The notes beneath the pieces are model-generated. The model saw nothing but the letters and a program-made list of their open reading frames with translations. It did no database searches and was not told the DNA's origin. Shown one piece after another: positions 57,807 to 64,000 of a stretch of 64,000 bases of DNA. The DNA is from DATMER01 sp963741305 (lineage in GTDB: Bacteria; Acidobacteriota; Thermoanaerobaculia; Multivoradales; UBA5704), in the NCBI GenBank assembly GCA_963741305.1, contig CAVUHL010000003.1, positions 186,001 through 250,000 on the forward strand. The letters run 5' to 3'. Both the position numbers and the translations under genes were made by a program. Every line of letters starts with the position of its first letter. Position 1 is the stretch's first letter.

Positions 57807-59116
57807 CAGCTCGCCTTTCGGGGGACGACGGTGACCACCACCCGCTCCGCCTCGGTCATCCAGCGGGAGGCGTAGTCGCTCAGCTCCCGCGGCGCGATCT
57901 CCAGGTAGCGGTCGGCCTCGGCCGCGACGCCCGCGGGATCGTCGAAAAAGGTCGTGAATTGAGAGAACAGGTCGGCCCGGTTGTCGAGCTTCTGCATCCC
58001 GCTGTAGAGCTCGGTGAGCATCCGGTTGCGCGAGCGCTCGAAGTCGGCGGGCTCGGGGGGCGTGGAGGCGGCGCGCTCCACATGCTCGAGCACCGCCTGC
58101 TCCAGGGCCTCGACCGCGATGCCGGGCTTCGCCGTGGCCACGATCATGAAGGTCGCGACCGCTTCGAAGGGGCTGATCCAGGCGGAAACATCCTGGGCGA
58201 TCCGCCGCTCGTACACGAGGTCGCGGTAAAGGACGCTCGACTTGCCGCCGGAGAACACGCCGGACAGCAGGTCGGCGGCATACCAGCCCCGCTGGCCGTA
58301 AGCCGGGCCGCGGAAGCCCATGTAGATGCGGGGGAGGCTGACGTCGTCCTCCAGGACATCGCGCTGCTCGCCGCCCAGGGGGGGAGGCTGCGTCGCGATC
58401 GGCGATATCGGCGGGATCGGCGGCCCGGCCGGGATCTCGCCGAACCAGGCCTCGACCCGTTTGAGGGCCGCGCCGGGCTCGAAGTCGCCCGCCAGGGTGA
58501 GGACCGCGTTGTTCGGCGCATAGTAGGTCTGGAAGAACTGCCGGACATCCTCCAGCGTGGCAGCGGCGATGTCGTCCATGTACCCGATGACCGGCCAGTG
58601 GTACGGATGGTCCCCCGGGTAGAGCAGCTCGTGCAGGCGCTCGTTGGCGCGGCCATAGGGCTGGTTGTCCACCCTCTGGCGGCGCTCGTTCATGACCACG
58701 TTGCGCTGCGTGTCGAGGCTCTCCTGGGTCAGGGCAGGCAGGAAGAAGCCCATGCGGTCCGATTCGAGCCACAGGCCGAGCTCCAGGTGATGGGCGGGCA
58801 GGGTCTCGAAGTAGTTGGTGCGGTCGTACCAGGTGGAGCCGTTCGCGACTCCGCCCACCTGCTGGAGGTAGCGGAAGTGCTCGTTCGCGGGGACGTGCTC
58901 GCTGCCTTGGAAGAGCATGTGCTCGAACAGGTGGGCGAAGCCGGTGCGGCCGGGCCGCTCGTTCTTGGAGCCCACGTGATACCAGAGGTTTACGGTGACC
59001 AGGGGGAGGCTGCGGTCCGGATGGAGCACCACCCTCAATCCATTGGAAAGGGTGGCCCGCTCGAACGGGAGCTGCAGGCCCAGATGGGAGATCGGCTCGG
59101 AGGTCGTGAGAGTCAT
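57806..59116 (-). CDS. M16 zinc peptidase, catalytic subunit
   Basis: 436 residues, insulinase/processing-peptidase family. The inverted zinc motif is GFAHLFEHMLFQGSEHV (HxxEH) with the distal Glu in the TQESLDTQRNVVMNERRQRV segment (E about 76 residues later). No clear signal peptide. The start is taken at MTLTTSEP, just before the conserved LSNGLRVVLHPD; an in-frame ATG 15 codons upstream (59161) is possible, neither has a good Shine-Dalgarno sequence. It forms a gene pair with the non-catalytic partner that follows. A perfect palindrome lies upstream, shared with lexA. Confidence 0.92.
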   Translation of the reverse strand: MTLTTSEPISHLGLQLPFERATLSNGLRVVLHPDRSLPLVTVNLWYHVGSKNERPGRTGFAHLFEHMLFQGSEHVPANEHFRYLQQVGGVANGSTWYDRTNYFETLPAHHLELGLWLESDRMGFFLPALTQESLDTQRNVVMNERRQRVDNQPYGRANERLHELLYPGDHPYHWPVIGYMDDIAAATLEDVRQFFQTYYAPNNAVLTLAGDFEPGAALKRVEAWFGEIPAGPPIPPISPIATQPPPLGGEQRDVLEDDVSLPRIYMGFRGPAYGQRGWYAADLLSGVFSGGKSSVLYRDLVYERRIAQDVSAWISPFEAVATFMIVATAKPGIAVEALEQAVLEHVERAASTPPEPADFERSRNRMLTELYSGMQKLDNRADLFSQFTTFFDDPAGVAAEADRYLEIAPRELSDYASRWMTEAERVVVTVVPRKAS

Positions 59117-59173
59117 AGGTTGCACTGCGGGTTGCTTGGCCCCCGCGGGTCTGCGGAGCATACAACACGGACT

Positions 59174-59192
59174 CTCACGGACAGTCCGTGAG
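59174..59192. promoter_or_regulatory. 19-bp palindrome between M16 operon and lexA, possible operator
   Basis: CTCACGGAC-A-GTCCGTGAG is a perfect 9-bp dyad around one base, placed about 20 bases upstream of the lexA -35 box and 14-58 bases upstream of the two possible M16 starts. It could be the LexA binding site of this lineage, or a site controlling the M16 genes. Confidence 0.55.
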
Positions 59193-59211
59193 CTCCTCCC
59201 TTACGCTCTGC

Positions 59212-59240
59212 TTGCGCTACGCCGAATTACCGCCTATACT
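59212..59240 (+). promoter_or_regulatory. lexA promoter, leaderless
   Basis: TTGCGC (59212-59217), a 17-base spacer and TATACT (59235-59240). The ATG of lexA begins 8 bases after the -10 box, with no ribosome-binding site, so transcription would start at or next to the A of the ATG. Confidence 0.65.
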
Positions 59241-59247
59241 TCCGTCC

Positions 59248-59862
59248 ATGAGCTACCTGACCGAACGTCAGAAGGAAATCCTCGAGTTCATTCAGGAGTA
59301 CCGCCGGGAGCGGGGTATCGCTCCTACGCATCGGGAGATCTGCGAGAAATTCGGGTTCTCCTCGTACGGTACCGCGTACAAGCACCTGAAGCTGCTCCAG
59401 GAGAAGGGCTTCCTGCGCCGCGACTGGAACCAGAAGCGCGGCATCGAGCTGATCCGCGCCATCCCCGGCGGTGAAGGCAGCGACAAGGACCTCCCCTTCT
59501 TCGGACAGATCGCGGCCGGCCGCCCCATCGAGGCGGTGTCCGGGCAGGAGCGCGTGGCGGTGCCGGGGCATCTCCTTAGCCCCCGCGGCGGTGACCACTA
59601 CGTCCTCAGGGTCGTGGGCGAGTCCATGATCGACGAAGGGATCCACGACGGCGACTTCGTCATCGTGCTCCGGCGCGACCAGGCCGAGCCCGGCGAGATG
59701 GTCGTGGCGCTGATCGGCGACGACGCCACCCTCAAGCGTTTCTACCCCGAGGGCAACATCGTCCGCCTGCAGCCGGCCAACCCGACCATGGTGCCGATCC
59801 GGGTGCCCGCCCGGGACGTGCGAGTCCAGGGGGTGGTCGTAGGCTTGATGCGGAAGTATTGA
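59248..59862 (+). CDS. lexA: LexA repressor
   Basis: SOS-response repressor and self-cleaving serine protease, 204 residues. Winged helix 1-65 (LTERQKEILEFIQEYRRERG, THREICEKFGFSSYGTAYKH with recognition helix). Cleavage bond Ala90-Gly91 in FFGQIAAGRPIEA; nucleophile Ser126 in VVGESMIDEGIHDGDF and general base Lys163 in DDATLKRFY. The start at MSYLTERQ is chosen because earlier in-frame codons lie in the promoter; the message seems leaderless. Followed by a palindromic element and ogt. The recognition helix (GFSSYGTAYKH) differs from the Proteobacterial type, so the operator may also differ. Confidence 0.96.
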   Translation: MSYLTERQKEILEFIQEYRRERGIAPTHREICEKFGFSSYGTAYKHLKLLQEKGFLRRDWNQKRGIELIRAIPGGEGSDKDLPFFGQIAAGRPIEAVSGQERVAVPGHLLSPRGGDHYVLRVVGESMIDEGIHDGDFVIVLRRDQAEPGEMVVALIGDDATLKRFYPEGNIVRLQPANPTMVPIRVPARDVRVQGVVVGLMRKY

Positions 59863-59912
59863 TCCCATTCCCCCTCTCCCCGGCCCTCTCCCCCGTGCCG
59901 GGGGAGAGGGAG
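59863..59912 (+). repeat. REP-type extragenic palindrome, CCCTCTCCCCC family, after lexA
   Basis: Begins directly after the lexA TGA: TCCCATTCCCCCTCTCCCC..., with the perfect hairpin CCCTCTCCCCC-GTGCC-GGGGGAGAGGG (59884-59910). Nearly identical over about 50 bases to the element between otsA and otsB. The AAGGAG that starts ogt lies immediately beyond. Confidence 0.88.
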
Positions 59913-59924
59913 AAGGAGATTCTT

Positions 59925-60443
59925 ATGCACGCCTCTTTCGACCTTTTCCAGGATTCCCTGGGCTGGGTCCTTGCTGTCGCCCGGGACGGCAAGCTGGCCT
60001 GGCTGGGGCATTCTCCGGACCGCGAGGGCGCCGAGCGGTCCCGGATGCGCTGGTGGTCCGATGCGCTCCACGATCCAGAGGCTCCGCCCCTTCCCGAGGT
60101 CCGGCGCCAGCTCGACGAGTATCTGGCTGGCCGGCGCCGCGACTTCGATTTGCCCCTCGATCCCCGGGGGACCGAGTTTCAGCGCCTCTGCTGGAACGCC
60201 CTCCAGGAGATCCCCTACGGCGAGACCCGTTCCTACGGCCAGCAGGCCCGGAACGTCGGCCGTCCCCAGGCCGCCCGGGCGGTTGGGTTGGCCAACCATG
60301 ACAACCCCATCGGCGTGATCATCCCCTGTCACCGGGTGATCGGCGCCAACGGCTCCCTCACCGGCTACGCCGGCGGGCTGGAGATGAAGCGCAAGCTTCT
60401 GGAGTTGGAAGGGGTCATTCCGCGTTCGCTGGATCTGTATTAA
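59925..60443 (+). CDS. ogt: Methylated-DNA-[protein]-cysteine S-methyltransferase
   Basis: DNA-repair suicide enzyme that moves an alkyl group from O6-alkylguanine to its own Cys, 172 residues. Active-site block PIGVIIPCHRVIGANGSLTGYAGG (PCHRV with the acceptor Cys) in two parts is fully conserved; the helix-turn-helix is EIPYGETRSYGQQARNVGRP with the Arg finger. The N-terminal domain is short and lacks the Ada-type regulatory region. Start ATG is preceded by AAGGAG at 6 bases; longer starts fall in the palindromic element. Directly after lexA, so it is probably co-expressed in DNA damage. Confidence 0.95.
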   Translation: MHASFDLFQDSLGWVLAVARDGKLAWLGHSPDREGAERSRMRWWSDALHDPEAPPLPEVRRQLDEYLAGRRRDFDLPLDPRGTEFQRLCWNALQEIPYGETRSYGQQARNVGRPQAARAVGLANHDNPIGVIIPCHRVIGANGSLTGYAGGLEMKRKLLELEGVIPRSLDLY

Positions 60444-60470
60444 GATCAGGCCCTCGACCAAGGGCAATTT

Positions 60471-61904
60471 ATGGATCTCGACGCGCTGCTGAAGTTCATG
60501 ACCGATAAAGGTGCGTCGGACCTTCATCTGAAGCCGACCCGCCCGCCCCTGCTGCGCATCACGGGCAGGCTCATGCCCCTGGAGACCGAGCCGCTCAAGC
60601 CCGAAGGCCTGACCGAGATGCTGATGGCGGTCCTCACGCCTCGCCAGAAGGCGCAGCTGGAGGAAAAGCTTTCGGTGGATATCGGTTACGGAGTGCGCGG
60701 GCTTGCGCGGTTCCGCGGCAACATCTACATGCAGCGGGGCAACATCGCAGCCTCGTTCCGGCGCATCCCATACCAGATCAAGACCATCGAAGACCTCGAC
60801 CTGCCCGAGGTGCTCCTCGAGTTCGCCGACCTGCCGATGGGCCTCGTCCTCGTCACCGGCCCCACGGGCAGCGGCAAGTCCACGACGCTCGCGGCCATGA
60901 TCCGCTACATCGCCACCCGGCGTCCGGTGCACATCATCACCATCGAAGACCCGATGGAGTTCCTGTTCACCGACGACGTGGCCTCGATCTCCCAGCGCGA
61001 GGTGGGGACCGACACCACCAGCTTCTCCGAGGCCCTGCGCAACGCCATGCGCCAGGACCCGGACGTCATCATGGTGGGCGAGATGCGTGACATCGAGACG
61101 ATCTCGACCGTGATCACGGCAGCCGAGACCGGGCATCTGGTCTTTTCGACCCTGCACACCAACAGCGCGCCCCAGACCATGGACCGCATCCTGGACGCCT
61201 TTCCCGCCGAGCAGCAGGGGCAGATCCGCAGCCAGCTCGCCCAGGTGTTCAAGGGCGTGATCACCATGAAGCTGGTCGAGCGCCGCGACCGTCCTGGCCT
61301 CGTGGCCGCGCTGGAGATCATGCGGTCGTCGCCCAGGATCGCCAAGATGATCGAGACCGGCGAGATCAGCTCGCTCCACGAGGAGCTGGAGTCCTCGGTC
61401 GGCTACTACCGCATGCAGTCGATGAACCACTCGCTGCTGGCGCTCCTCGTCCACGGCACGATCTCGTACGCCGAGGCCATGCGCCAGTCGCCCGATCCCG
61501 AAGACCTTTCGCTCAAGCTCCGCAGGATGTTTCCGGATATCGAGAAGCAAGGAGGCGACATGGCCAGCACGTCCGATTTCGCCGCGATCGTCGAGCTTCA
61601 GCAGTTCAAGAAGCTGTTCGAAGAGCAGGAAGAGAAGGTCCGCATCCGCATCGGGGAGAAGGACGAGGAGATCGGCGCCCTCCAGGCCTCGATCCGTCAG
61701 CGCGACGAGCAGATGGAAGAGGTCAAGGCCCGCTTCCAGGAGATGGCCGCCGAGCGCGAGAAGATCCGCGGCGACTACAACCGCCTCCGCCAGGAAGCGC
61801 AGGAGAAGATCGACAAGCTCATGGAGCGCATCAAGGAGCTCAACCAGAAGGCAGCGGCAGCGGGACCCACGCCGCCGACCGGCAAGACCGGGATTTTCCG
61901 TTAG
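60471..61904 (+). CDS. PilT/PilU-type secretion ATPase with C-terminal coiled coil
   Basis: Type IV pilus retraction-type ATPase, 477 residues versus about 350-380 for PilT. N-terminal domain: MTDKGASDLHLKPTRPPLLR; ATPase core has Walker A VTGPTGSGKSTTLAAMIRYI, Asp box HIITIEDPMEFLF, Walker B IMVGEMRDIETI and His box AAETGHLVFSTLHTN. From about residue 370 a Glu/Lys/Arg/Gln-rich stretch (LFEEQEEKVRIRIGEKDEEI, MEEVKARFQEMAAEREKIRG, AQEKIDKLMERIKELNQKA) forms a long predicted coiled coil, an extension I do not know from ordinary PilT. Last four bases overlap the convergent CCA-polymerase gene. No other pilus gene is in the window. Confidence 0.9.
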   Translation: MDLDALLKFMTDKGASDLHLKPTRPPLLRITGRLMPLETEPLKPEGLTEMLMAVLTPRQKAQLEEKLSVDIGYGVRGLARFRGNIYMQRGNIAASFRRIPYQIKTIEDLDLPEVLLEFADLPMGLVLVTGPTGSGKSTTLAAMIRYIATRRPVHIITIEDPMEFLFTDDVASISQREVGTDTTSFSEALRNAMRQDPDVIMVGEMRDIETISTVITAAETGHLVFSTLHTNSAPQTMDRILDAFPAEQQGQIRSQLAQVFKGVITMKLVERRDRPGLVAALEIMRSSPRIAKMIETGEISSLHEELESSVGYYRMQSMNHSLLALLVHGTISYAEAMRQSPDPEDLSLKLRRMFPDIEKQGGDMASTSDFAAIVELQQFKKLFEEQEEKVRIRIGEKDEEIGALQASIRQRDEQMEEVKARFQEMAAEREKIRGDYNRLRQEAQEKIDKLMERIKELNQKAAAAGPTPPTGKTGIFR

Positions 61905-63133
61905 AGAGCCCTCAGCAGCGCGACCGCCTCTTCTCTCGTCCGCACTTTCCCGTCCACCTGCGCCTCGAGCACTGCTCCGAGGGCGCGTCCCACCCCGGGT
62001 CCGGGCGGGATGCCGAGGATCTGCTGGACCTCCTCGCCGCCGAGGAGGCGCGGCGGATCGATCAGGGTAGCGCCTTCTCTGCGAGCAAGATCGACCAGGG
62101 GAGCCAGGGCGGGCCGCCATGGGTGGCCATGGGCGCGAGCGCAGAGGAAGGCGACGGCCGTGGGCCAGAGCGTCCCCGTCCGGTAGAGGAAGCGCCGGCG
62201 GCCGGTCTCGTCCTCGGGGAGGCCCGGCAGCTCCAGCAGCCGGGAAACGTCCGCGGCCATGGAACGGGTCAGATAACCGGCGTCGCGGAAGCGCTCCAGG
62301 GTGGGGCGCGGCTCCGGCAGATTCGCGAAGAGGGAGGCCAGGCAGGCGATCCGGGCATCCACTTGCGCCGCTACATGAGGGGCGCGGTCGCGGAGCTCGC
62401 GGATCGCCTCGGGGAGGGCTCCCACCTCGGCGAGAGCGAGGCCGGGCCGTCCGGGCTCGCCGGGCCGTCCGAGCCAGAGGCCGGGGTAGAGGTCCAGCTC
62501 CATGAGGAGGGTGAGGCCGCGCGCCGCGTCCGGATCGTCGAAGAGGAGGTTCAGCTCGTCGCGGACCCGCTCGGCTGCAACCTCGGACAGCCCAGGCGCC
62601 GACCGCCTTGCGAGAAGGAGGGTGTCCGGCTCGGCCGTGAACCCGGGCAGCTTCAGGAGGAGGCGTGGAAGGCGGAGCACCCGCAGCGGATCGCCCGAGA
62701 AGCTCTCGCTCGTGGTGGCGCGCAGGGTCCGCCTGCCGAGGTCGCCGAGGCCGTTGAAGGGGTCGGAGACCTCCTGCGTCCGCAGATCGAAGGCGAACGA
62801 GTTGACGGTGAAGTCGCGGCGGGCGAGGTCCTGGTGGAGAGAGGTGCCGGCGCGGTCCCAGATGTCCACAACCACGTCCTCTCCGACCAGCCGGTAGGCG
62901 GCGAACTCCTTGCCGCCGAGGAGGACGAGCCGCGCGGGCAAAATCTCTGCGAGGCGCTCGGAAACCTCCTTGCCGCGTCCGGAGACCACGGCGTCGAAGT
63001 CGTGGACCGGCAGCCCGAGGGCCCGGTCGCGGAGGACGCCGCCAACCAGGTGGACCTCGACTCCCTCCGCCGCAGCGATGAGCGCGCGCACGGCGGGCTG
63101 GTGGAGGAGGAGGCGGAAGGAGTGGAGGGGCAT
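61901..63133 (-). CDS. tRNA nucleotidyltransferase / poly(A) polymerase family
   Basis: Class II nucleotidyltransferase, 410 residues. The palm domain has VHLVGGVLRDRALGLPVHDF with catalytic Asp in DFDAVVSG, then VVVDIWDRAG, the motif C RRDFTVNSFAFDL and DPFNGLGDLGRRTLRA, and DPLRVLRLPRLLLKLPGF (ERxxRE-type neck). The C-terminal half is helical. Whether it adds CCA or only A or C cannot be decided from sequence: Acidobacteriota may have separate enzymes. Its upstream region holds array F, and it converges with the PilT gene. Confidence 0.88.
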   Translation of the reverse strand: MPLHSFRLLLHQPAVRALIAAAEGVEVHLVGGVLRDRALGLPVHDFDAVVSGRGKEVSERLAEILPARLVLLGGKEFAAYRLVGEDVVVDIWDRAGTSLHQDLARRDFTVNSFAFDLRTQEVSDPFNGLGDLGRRTLRATTSESFSGDPLRVLRLPRLLLKLPGFTAEPDTLLLARRSAPGLSEVAAERVRDELNLLFDDPDAARGLTLLMELDLYPGLWLGRPGEPGRPGLALAEVGALPEAIRELRDRAPHVAAQVDARIACLASLFANLPEPRPTLERFRDAGYLTRSMAADVSRLLELPGLPEDETGRRRFLYRTGTLWPTAVAFLCARAHGHPWRPALAPLVDLARREGATLIDPPRLLGGEEVQQILGIPPGPGVGRALGAVLEAQVDGKVRTREEAVALLRAL

Positions 63134-63156
63134 GGGAGGGATTGTATCGGCAAGAG

Positions 63157-63410
63157 GGCGCTCCCTCCCGGGGCCGTTGCGTTGCTTCCCGACCCTATTG
63201 CGCTGCCTCTCGGCCTCGGTGCGACGCTGGCCGACCTCGATGCAACGCTGCCCGACCCTGATGCGACGCTGCCCGACCTCGGTACAACGCCGACCGGCTC
63301 CGTTGCAACGCTGGCCGACCTCGTTGCGCTGCCGCCCGGCCCTGGTGCGCCGCCGCCCGACCCTGTGCGCTGTTGCTCCGGCTTCCAGCGGCCCGCTCCC
63401 GACCTCGCCT
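63157..63410. repeat. 21-bp tandem array F (TGCAACGCTG-type)
   Basis: About twelve units: TGC(G/A) anchors at 63178, 63199, 63220, 63241, 63262, 63283 (TACA), 63304, 63325 and 63346, then with a one-base shift at 63366 and 63387; a weak unit at 63157. A typical unit is TTGCAACGCTGGCCGACCTC plus one base; CGTTGCAACG at 63301-63310 is a perfect 10-bp palindrome, others are imperfect. The array fills the divergent gap between the polymerase gene and the VWA gene; the remaining 70 bases have only a -10-like box. Confidence 0.9.
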
Positions 63411-63470
63411 AGCGTTGGCTGGGCCTCGCGTAGCTGCTGCGGTCGGGAAGCCCCCTCCCCAGGCCTCTGC

Positions 63471-63476
63471 TACACT
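63471..63476 (+). promoter_or_regulatory. Possible -10 element of a leaderless VWA-protein transcript
   Basis: TACACT ends 5 bases before the ATG with no ribosome-binding site; no good -35 box upstream. Confidence 0.3.
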
Positions 63477-63481
63477 GCCTC

Positions 63482-64000
63482 ATGGCCAGAAGGCTCGCCA
63501 TCCTCCTCGCAGCCCTCCTCCTGCCGACCCTCGCCTCCGCTCAGGACCCCAAGCTCGAAGACCAGTTCGGCGAAGAGATCACGGTCTCGCTGATCTCCAT
63601 GACAGTCCGCGCCGTGGATGGCCGCGGCCGCCCGGTCACCGGCCTCGGGCCTGAGGACTTCCGCGTCCGGGTGGGGAAGAAGGAGATCCCGGTGGTGGGA
63701 GTCGATTGGTTCTCGTCTGGCGAGCCCGCTCCGGTCGTCGAGGCTCCGGGCGTGCCGACGCCTGAGACCGTTACGACCGTTACGGTCACCGAGCCCCGGC
63801 CGGCGGGAAAGCTGGTGGTTTTCTGGGTCCAGTCCGATTTCGACCCTTCGCGGGTCAGCGGACAGCTCCGGCTGTGGCCCTACATCGACGAATTCATCCA
63901 GACCCTCCACCCGGCAGACCGGATGGCCGTGATCTCTTACGACTCGCACCTCCATCTGCGGCAGGACTTCACCCAGGACCTGGAGACCGTCCATGCTGCC
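63482..64000 (+). CDS. Exported VWFA-related (acidobacterial) domain protein, 3' end cut off by window
   Basis: 173 codons are visible before the right edge. Signal peptide MARRLAILLAALLLPTLASA, then the start of a von Willebrand A-type protein of the VWFA-related acidobacterial family (TIGR03436): EITVSLISMTVRAVDGRGRPVTGL is the usual entry strand, followed by GPEDFRVRVGKKEIPVVGV, a Pro/Thr/Val linker and VVFWVQSDFDPSRVSGQL, where the MIDAS motif region (often D-x-S-x-S) would start, and a helix FIQTLHPADRMAVISYD. The usual protein is 300-400 residues or more. Role unknown, often adhesion or cell-surface stress. Confidence 0.85.
   Translation, partial: MARRLAILLAALLLPTLASAQDPKLEDQFGEEITVSLISMTVRAVDGRGRPVTGLGPEDFRVRVGKKEIPVVGVDWFSSGEPAPVVEAPGVPTPETVTTVTVTEPRPAGKLVVFWVQSDFDPSRVSGQLRLWPYIDEFIQTLHPADRMAVISYDSHLHLRQDFTQDLETVHAA

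Noticed and set aside
59859..59924. Longer start for ogt
   Set aside because: The added residues are the translated palindrome behind lexA; the ATG at 59925 has AAGGAG.

Overview
This high-GC window encodes a Gram-negative bacterium with an outer membrane (an OprO/P-type porin, a DUF5916-type barrel, many Sec-exported proteins). The mix of genes suggests an Acidobacteriota relative, perhaps Thermoanaerobaculia: a VWFA-related acidobacterial protein, Asp-box (BNR) propellers, two Hanks-type kinases with unusual C-terminal halves, DUF5916, P1 peptidase, HEAT-repeat lipoprotein, paired M16 peptidases and an EF-G-like paralogue. The placement rests on family recognition only. No rRNA, tRNA, CRISPR array, phage or intact insertion sequence was recognised.

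Layout. 1-6.3 kb (minus): a truncated BNR propeller, an intergenic repeat zone, then an operon of Rieske oxygenase, secreted protein and amino-acid permease. 6.3-11.7 kb (plus): aceK, a ModE-type regulator, a porin and modABC, forming a molybdate (or similar oxyanion) uptake unit. 11.7-18 kb: MBL hydrolase and methyltransferase (minus), then a membrane kinase, P1 peptidase and FKBP isomerase (plus). 18-23 kb (minus): PLP decarboxylase, and an ECF sigma / anti-sigma-like / two HEAT-repeat protein operon. 23-30.7 kb (plus): DUF5916 barrel, GT-C-like membrane protein, and a large unknown membrane protein. 30.7-37.2 kb (minus): a tightly overlapping operon for the aerobic 2-aminobenzoyl-CoA (anthranilate) route: bifunctional monooxygenase/reductase, enoyl-CoA hydratase, acyl-CoA dehydrogenase, CoA ligase and RidA. 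37.2-42.9 kb: membrane protein, esterase with an antitoxin-like N-terminus, a VapBC-like pair, otsB and otsA. 42.9-51.6 kb: amidohydrolase, membrane metallophosphoesterase, secreted protein, a second toxin-antitoxin pair, secreted phosphatase-like protein and M50 protease. 51.6-64 kb: efp, an EF-G-like factor with a degenerate P-loop, PASTA-less kinase, two M16 proteins, lexA, ogt, a PilT-like ATPase, CCA/poly(A) polymerase, and a truncated VWA protein.

The most unusual signal is a set of five intergenic tandem arrays (about 1.7-2.1, 11.70-11.93, 27.04-27.33, 48.04-48.64 and 63.16-63.41 kb). Each has its own sequence, yet all have exactly the same 21-bp period and most units carry a short dyad. 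The register holds for up to 28 units with almost no indels. They occur between convergent, divergent and tandem genes; one spans exactly from one stop codon to the opposing stop codon, and another has run in frame onto the C-terminus of the upstream protein. I know of no described system that explains them.

Other repeats are a 194-bp element with perfect 47-bp inverted ends, three members of a CCCTCTCC-type extragenic palindrome family that sit directly behind stop codons, and a large hairpin between two convergent genes. Several genes appear to be leaderless, with a -10-like hexamer 5-9 bases before the start codon and no Shine-Dalgarno sequence.
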